Positions 59,481-64,000 of a stretch of 64,000 nucleotides of DNA are shown in pieces. The stretch's first letter is position 1, and each line of letters begins with the position of its first letter. The DNA comes from Plectrocnemia conspersa. Taxonomy: Eukaryota > Arthropoda > Insecta > Trichoptera > Polycentropodidae. Below the pieces are notes generated by a model. It ran no database searches. It was not told the origin of the DNA and was given only the letters and a program-made list of their open reading frames with translations. The position numbers were made by a program, and so were the translations under genes. Where the stretch lies: the NCBI GenBank assembly GCA_009617715.1, contig VTFK01000006.1:868001-932000 (forward strand), written 5' to 3'.

Positions 59481-62260
59481 AGTAAATATTTTTATGTTAC
59501 GGTCTGTAACATATACAATGTTTCATTAATGAGCATAATCAATAACAAAAATTAATTTTACAGTATTTAAAAAAAATATTGACAAACTATAAAAAAACTA
59601 TCACCATATAATTTTACAAATAAACAATTTATCTCATCTTTGTGGCTAAAATATTATTGTACGTAATAATTAAATTTCAAATAGATCGAGCTACTAATTT
59701 TAAGTGGAATAAATATAATTTTATTTATTTTTAAAAGTAATGAAAAGAAAAAACAAAAATCTCAAAGGAAAATGGTTTAAAAGCATAATAATATCATTGC
59801 CTCGTTTTTATATATAATACTATACTTATTAATCTATCCTGTATGTGAGATATTATATTGATTTCAAAGAACAATTTTTGTATATCCGAATCTTGATTAA
59901 CTTAATTGTACCTATTTTTTTCATTCACCCTAAAACTGTATCATATCTATTCCTATTTTGTAATATATCGCGGTTGCTTTAAATAACACAATACTACAAT
60001 AACCGCTAACGATGATAATAATTACACGATTCATCAATACTTTGAAATTTCCATCGGAGCGAATTAAAAAAAGCTCTCGCCTCAGCGTCGTTCGTTCCAT
60101 TGGCATACAAACAGAGGACAATGGGTAATATAGGGTTACCCACATTTAATTATCGCCGTACATTCATGTCGGTTTTCATACAATATCATTGCTGCGTTAT
60201 TAGGCACCGTTTCGCGCTTTGCACTGTGTGCGTTTAATTGAATGGTTTCACAGCGGATCAGCACACACTCGATATGAGCTAGTTGAGGCAATTACTGTTT
60301 AGTTCAACAAACGATTGTCTGATTTAAAATATAATTTAAATCAATAATGACAACAAAACCAGTAAATGCCCTATCTATCTTATAATCTGCAATTTTACTG
60401 ACACCCTAGAAAAATAATTAACGATGCAGTAAAAATAATAAAATGAATACATATCAAATAAATTGTCGATTCAAGCATTATTATGGGACATAATGTTTTT
60501 TCTCTCTCATGTTTGCGTACTTCTGGGTTGACAGTATTCTCCATGGTGGTGCCATGGCGTGCCTGACTCGGCCCGTTCCCCTAGCTATATTTTCAGCTGA
60601 AACCGGAAGCCTTATCCGAAAGGGCCTTCGCGAGCTCATTCGTCATATCCTCACGGCATGTGCTGAAACAACCCTGTGCCGAACATCAATATCTAAAGAG
60701 GGACTAGCGTGCTCAAACCTAATTTCTGTACACCCAAATACGATCCACTGACAATTTTTAGACGTTTCATTGTGCGATTTGGGGAAAATGACACAAATTT
60801 AGCTATCGTTATGACGTTAGATACAACAAGGACGTTCGTCGACCTTAAATTCATTCTCAAGTTAGCTAAGTATCATGATTTAATATTAATAATATGCAAT
60901 GTTGCATAGGCGGCATAAAAATCGCTCGAGCGAAATATATGCTAAAAAATGCATAAAATATGTTCATTGAGCGTGTTTACAATCGTACATGTTATGTTTT
61001 CGTTCATTATGAAGTAAATAAACATAGTTAGTTATAAACTAATGAGACTAAAAATTGAATATAGAAATAAGACTTTATTTTCAGTAAAACGTCTGACAAG
61101 CCTAGAATATTTTTCAATAACAAATAGTTTTATACTAAATAAAAATAGAATAAAATTTTTATTAAAGCTCATGGAAGTTCATATCTTATATTTTATAAAA
61201 AAAATGTGAGAATAATAGTATTTTTGTTTATAAAAACAGACATTACATTATGAAAGTAATTTGATTAAACTTCATTCCAACCTAGTGCAAGTTTGCTTTA
61301 AATATAATTGTTTCCTACATACCGATAAATATCTTAATCAATTTTATAATACAACAAGAGGCATAGGTAGAGATTGAAATACCGGTAATATCGGTATTAA
61401 GACAAAACTCGACCATCAGTACTACCGGTATTATAAAATGAAATACTGGTAGTACTGAATATATTTTTTTTAATATTTAGAATTACCAAAGGGACGATTT
61501 GCATATTGCTTTAATGAAATAATTAGTTTGTAAGTAATTAACCTAAGAAGTTTTATCGGATTAAAATATCAATGTAAATAAAAATATTATGCAGTATTTA
61601 CATATATATTTTCTAAAATAAATATAAAATGAATATAAAATGTGCAATAATTAAAATAATAAAATATAAATAAATCTCATCTCAATCATATAAATCTGAT
61701 TTAAGAAGAAAAAAATCGCATTTTAATTCAACAGATTTACAATTTTCAACACACAACTTTGTCATTAGATTCTTACAGAAAATTGTAACTTATCTAAAAT
61801 AATGAGCAATATAGGAATATATTGTATTGTAGTGGTACTCTGGCCACTGGCATAAAAATTTAAAAGGCATCCAGAAGTGTTCAATCAAAGACTTATTGTT
61901 CCAAAAGATGAAAGATCTGGCGCCTGTATTTAAAAAAAAAAACAATATAGGAAATGAACAAAAATGAGGAAATTAATGGATTTGTAAACAGTCGTCTTTT
62001 TGATTTTTATACAACAAAAAAAATCAGCGTTTCAAGTATTTTTAAAAGTACCTGAATGTACGGAAGATTGTTAAAAAACTTCTTATTTTTTTAAACAAAA
62101 AAAAAATGCAATTGTTGGTCATACATGACACAAATTTGACCTGCTTGTTTATTATATTTTTCCAAAAAAATATGACAAAAATAGTTACTACATATTAATG
62201 GAATGTATTTAAAAAAATGTTACAACTCTTGAACCTTTGTATTTTTTCACAAAATTCGCA
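59481..62260. other. AT-rich spacer with a GC-richer patch at 60480-60920
   Basis: The patch has two frames (60509-60751 and 60709-60909, both +), the first with balanced codons (starts MFAYFWVDSILHGGAMACLT) but no family that I recognise. A run of TACCGGTA-type words lies at 61380-61455. The remainder is A/T-rich without features. Confidence 0.3.
61380..61455. repeat. Cluster of ATACCGGTAT-type words
   Basis: AATACCGGTAATATCGGTATT, ACTACCGGTATTAT and AATACTGGTAGTACTG stand within 75 bases. It may be a degraded repeat end or a simple repeat. Confidence 0.5.
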
Positions 62261-62266
62261 AGCATG

Positions 62267-63139
62267 TAGAGTACGCTCGGGATAAGGATTCCGGTTTGTT
62301 ATTGTGTGCGTGAACTGTGTGGCTCAAAACAATTTCGCTCAGAATATTTATTTTTTTTATTTAAAAGAAAATATATGTTTATTTAACATACATACATCTG
62401 AGCTAAGTTGGAAATTTCAACGGACAATTAAAAATATATTATATTATCGAAGAAACCAGACATTTATGTGATTAATTAAATATTTGCAAAATTCAAAATC
62501 TTTCACTAGTCAAAAAAATAATGAAGTCTTTAGCTATTCTTCAAAAGCAAAAGATATAAATGGGGAAAGAAATTATTCGCAGATTGTTTAATGGCTCGAC
62601 GACTCTATTAAATCATTAGAATCCATTGAATAAATTAAAAAATTATCATTGGCGCAACGATAAGAATAATAACTTTTTTTTAAGCCTTACAGAGAATAGT
62701 GTAAAAAAACCAACAACGTACGGATTAATGGAAAAATAATTAAAATATTTTAATCCACGGGTAAGAGAACGAATAACTTACAGTGTATATTTGAAGCCTT
62801 GATATCAATTAACCAAGATATGCCCAAGAAATTTTGTTCTCTTAAAATTTCATTTATAAATAAAAAACAGTGGCACGAGTTTAGTGACCTACCCATGGGA
62901 CAGTGGGCATATCTGGGTTAAACCAATATCAACACAAAATTATTTAAAATAAATTATTAGAGAAGATCGAACTTCTGTGCCACACTGCACTTTAATGACG
63001 AATACCAGCGTTGACGAATCAGCGACTGACCTTAAAAGAGAAAGCGAGATAACGAAGTACACGCTACATGCTTCTCCCTCTCATATACATGTACACGCAC
63101 ACAATAACAAACCGGCATCCTTATCCCGAGCGTACTCTA
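62267..63139. mobile_element. TA-flanked TIR transposon, copy 2
   Basis: 869 bp from GAGTACGCTCGGGATAAGGA (62269) to the inverted end (63137), with TA on both sides. It is colinear with the two halves of the copy at 41894-44612 and lacks its TTAA insertion; the unoccupied site is at 62799-62802 (TTGA). The 74-codon frame at 62977-63201 (+) corresponds to 44450-44644 in copy 1 but runs out of the element, so it is not a preserved gene. Confidence 0.92.
62809..62921. mobile_element. piggyBac-derived MITE, 105 bp
   Basis: TTAA at 62809-62812 and 62918-62921. The ends CCAAGATATGCCCAAG and (complement) CCCAGATATGCCCACTG match the two ends of the piggyBac element at 21390-23024, including the TCCCATGGGTAGGTCAC stretch. 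The orthologous MITE in the other element copy is at 44295-44394. Confidence 0.92.
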
Positions 63140-63740
63140 TCAACATTCAGCATAAACTTAACAATGAAACATTCAGTTTGGTATTTTTAATTACCAAATA
63201 ATAAAAAAAGTTTTTTTTCTATCGGTAATATTGCAAACCCAGGTCATATATTGGTAATATATATCAATGAAGACTTGCTAAATGAGCTGTATTCTCAGAT
63301 ATAGACCAGGTTTTTGACAAATTGTGGCACCCTAGACTACTCTACAAGGTTTAAAAAAAACTGCTTCCTCAAAACATCTTCTTAATTATCTATTCCTAAC
63401 TAAAAGATAGACAAATCCAAATTAAGATCAGAAAAATAAACACAAAACTGTATCAAATATTGTCAGGTGTGCATTAGGTCGTTCTTGAATCGATGCTGTA
63501 TTTGTAATTAAGCACAATGAAGTTGTGCTTCTGGTTACAATTGCAAGATTAATAAACGATCTGATTTTTTACTGTAGAAATAGAGCAACTGTCTCTGTTT
63601 GTTTCTGTTTAATGCATTGATGCAATTGTCCAAGCATACTATGTCAAAATTCTATGAAGAATTAATAACAGAAAGTAGTGAATCTGTTGTCGCACAAAAA
63701 ACAAAAAAAAAATTGGGAGACATTTAATGATTGCCCAACT
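63140..63740. other. AT-rich spacer, nothing identified
   Basis: No repeat relatives, coding frame or motif recognised. Confidence 0.45.
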
Positions 63741-64000
63741 TTATAAACAATATCGATAAGTGTTAAGTGCCGAAAAATAGAGCAGTCCTGAAACATCTAT
63801 AAGTAAATAAAATGTATCATTCCACTGAACCCAATTATAAAAATCAAGTATTAATTCTGGTACTTGTGATATTATTCCAACACATGTAAGTACACATGTA
63901 CAAGCGATAAACATCGCCAAATCCAAAACACAGCCACAATTAACCGGCGCATAAGCGCCTCGAACATTGAGCAACATTATAATCCCGATCGCAATTGTGC
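63741..64000 (-). CDS. Hydrophobic open frame running off the window, unrecognised
   Basis: The minus-strand frame ends with TAA at 63741 and stays open to the window edge, beyond the methionine at 63977. The visible part has two or three hydrophobic stretches: one at the truncated N-terminus (IAIGIIMLL), one around LDLAMFIACTCVLTCVGI, and one around FYLLIDVSGLLYF. It has several cysteines and ends NTYRYCL. The layout could be the last exon of a multi-pass membrane protein, for instance a MARVEL-like or chemoreceptor-type protein, but I recognise no family and saw no confirmed splice acceptor because the upstream DNA is outside the window. It may be chance. Confidence 0.22.
   Translation of the reverse strand, partial: TIAIGIIMLLNVRGAYAPVNCGCVLDLAMFIACTCVLTCVGIISQVPELILDFYNWVQWNDTFYLLIDVSGLLYFSALNTYRYCL

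Overview
The window looks like nuclear DNA of an arthropod, most likely an insect. It is strongly AT-rich, with no operons, no ribosome-binding-site-led genes and no coding density. It carries fossils of eukaryotic cut-and-paste transposons (piggyBac, Tc1/mariner-mariner, pogo/Tigger, probably hAT), several families of TTAA-flanked MITEs, and diverged tandem repeat arrays. I could not place it to an order. No convincing host protein-coding gene, rRNA or intact tRNA was found. Between the repeats lie islands of more GC-balanced, apparently single-copy DNA, as expected of an intergenic or intronic region around a regulated gene. That reading is inference, because no comparison could be run.

Layout. 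1-1 kb: degenerate tandem repeat. 1-6.9 kb: AT-rich spacer with a GC-richer island at 4.5-6.3 kb. 6.9-8.4 kb: hAT-like coding scrap with a related 40-bp motif on each side. 10.6-13.3 kb: diverged array built around a GTGCATTTAAAAGTAGCC motif. 13.4-15.1 kb: GC-richer single-copy DNA. 15.5-16.0 kb: mariner transposase fossil. 16.0-17.3 kb: clear tandem satellite of about 245 bp. 19.8-21.4 kb: first copy of a repeat with a long hairpin. 21.4-23.0 kb: internally deleted piggyBac element with intact TTAA ends. 23.0-24.2 kb: degenerate array. 28.0-29.0 kb: TIR element flanked by TTA, with an inverted second copy at 48.9-50.0 kb. 31-36.8 kb: three TTAA MITEs and short duplications. 40.4-45.0 kb: an array of about 680-bp units split by a TA-flanked TIR element, itself carrying nested TTAA insertions. 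50.1-50.6 kb: TIR repeat with a tRNA-like T-arm. 52.0-53.6 kb: second hairpin repeat. 54.5-55.5 kb: Tigger fossil. 55.6-57.7 kb: GC-richer island with a paired Runx-like site. 58.3-59.5 kb: diverged hairpin-repeat relatives. 62.3-63.1 kb: second, shorter copy of the TA-flanked element. 63.7-64.0 kb: one small hydrophobic reading frame open to the window edge.

The repeats give a relative history. A short TTAA MITE, derived from the same piggyBac family as the element at 21.4 kb, sits at the same place in both copies of the TA-flanked element, so it predates their split. A 1.86-kb TTAA-bounded insertion occurs only in the first copy, and the second copy shows the matching unoccupied (slightly mutated) site. 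The most unusual structures are the two nearly symmetrical hairpins of more than 200 bp, the interlocked terminal arms at 42.4-44.3 kb, and three perfect palindromes with 2-3 nt centres.
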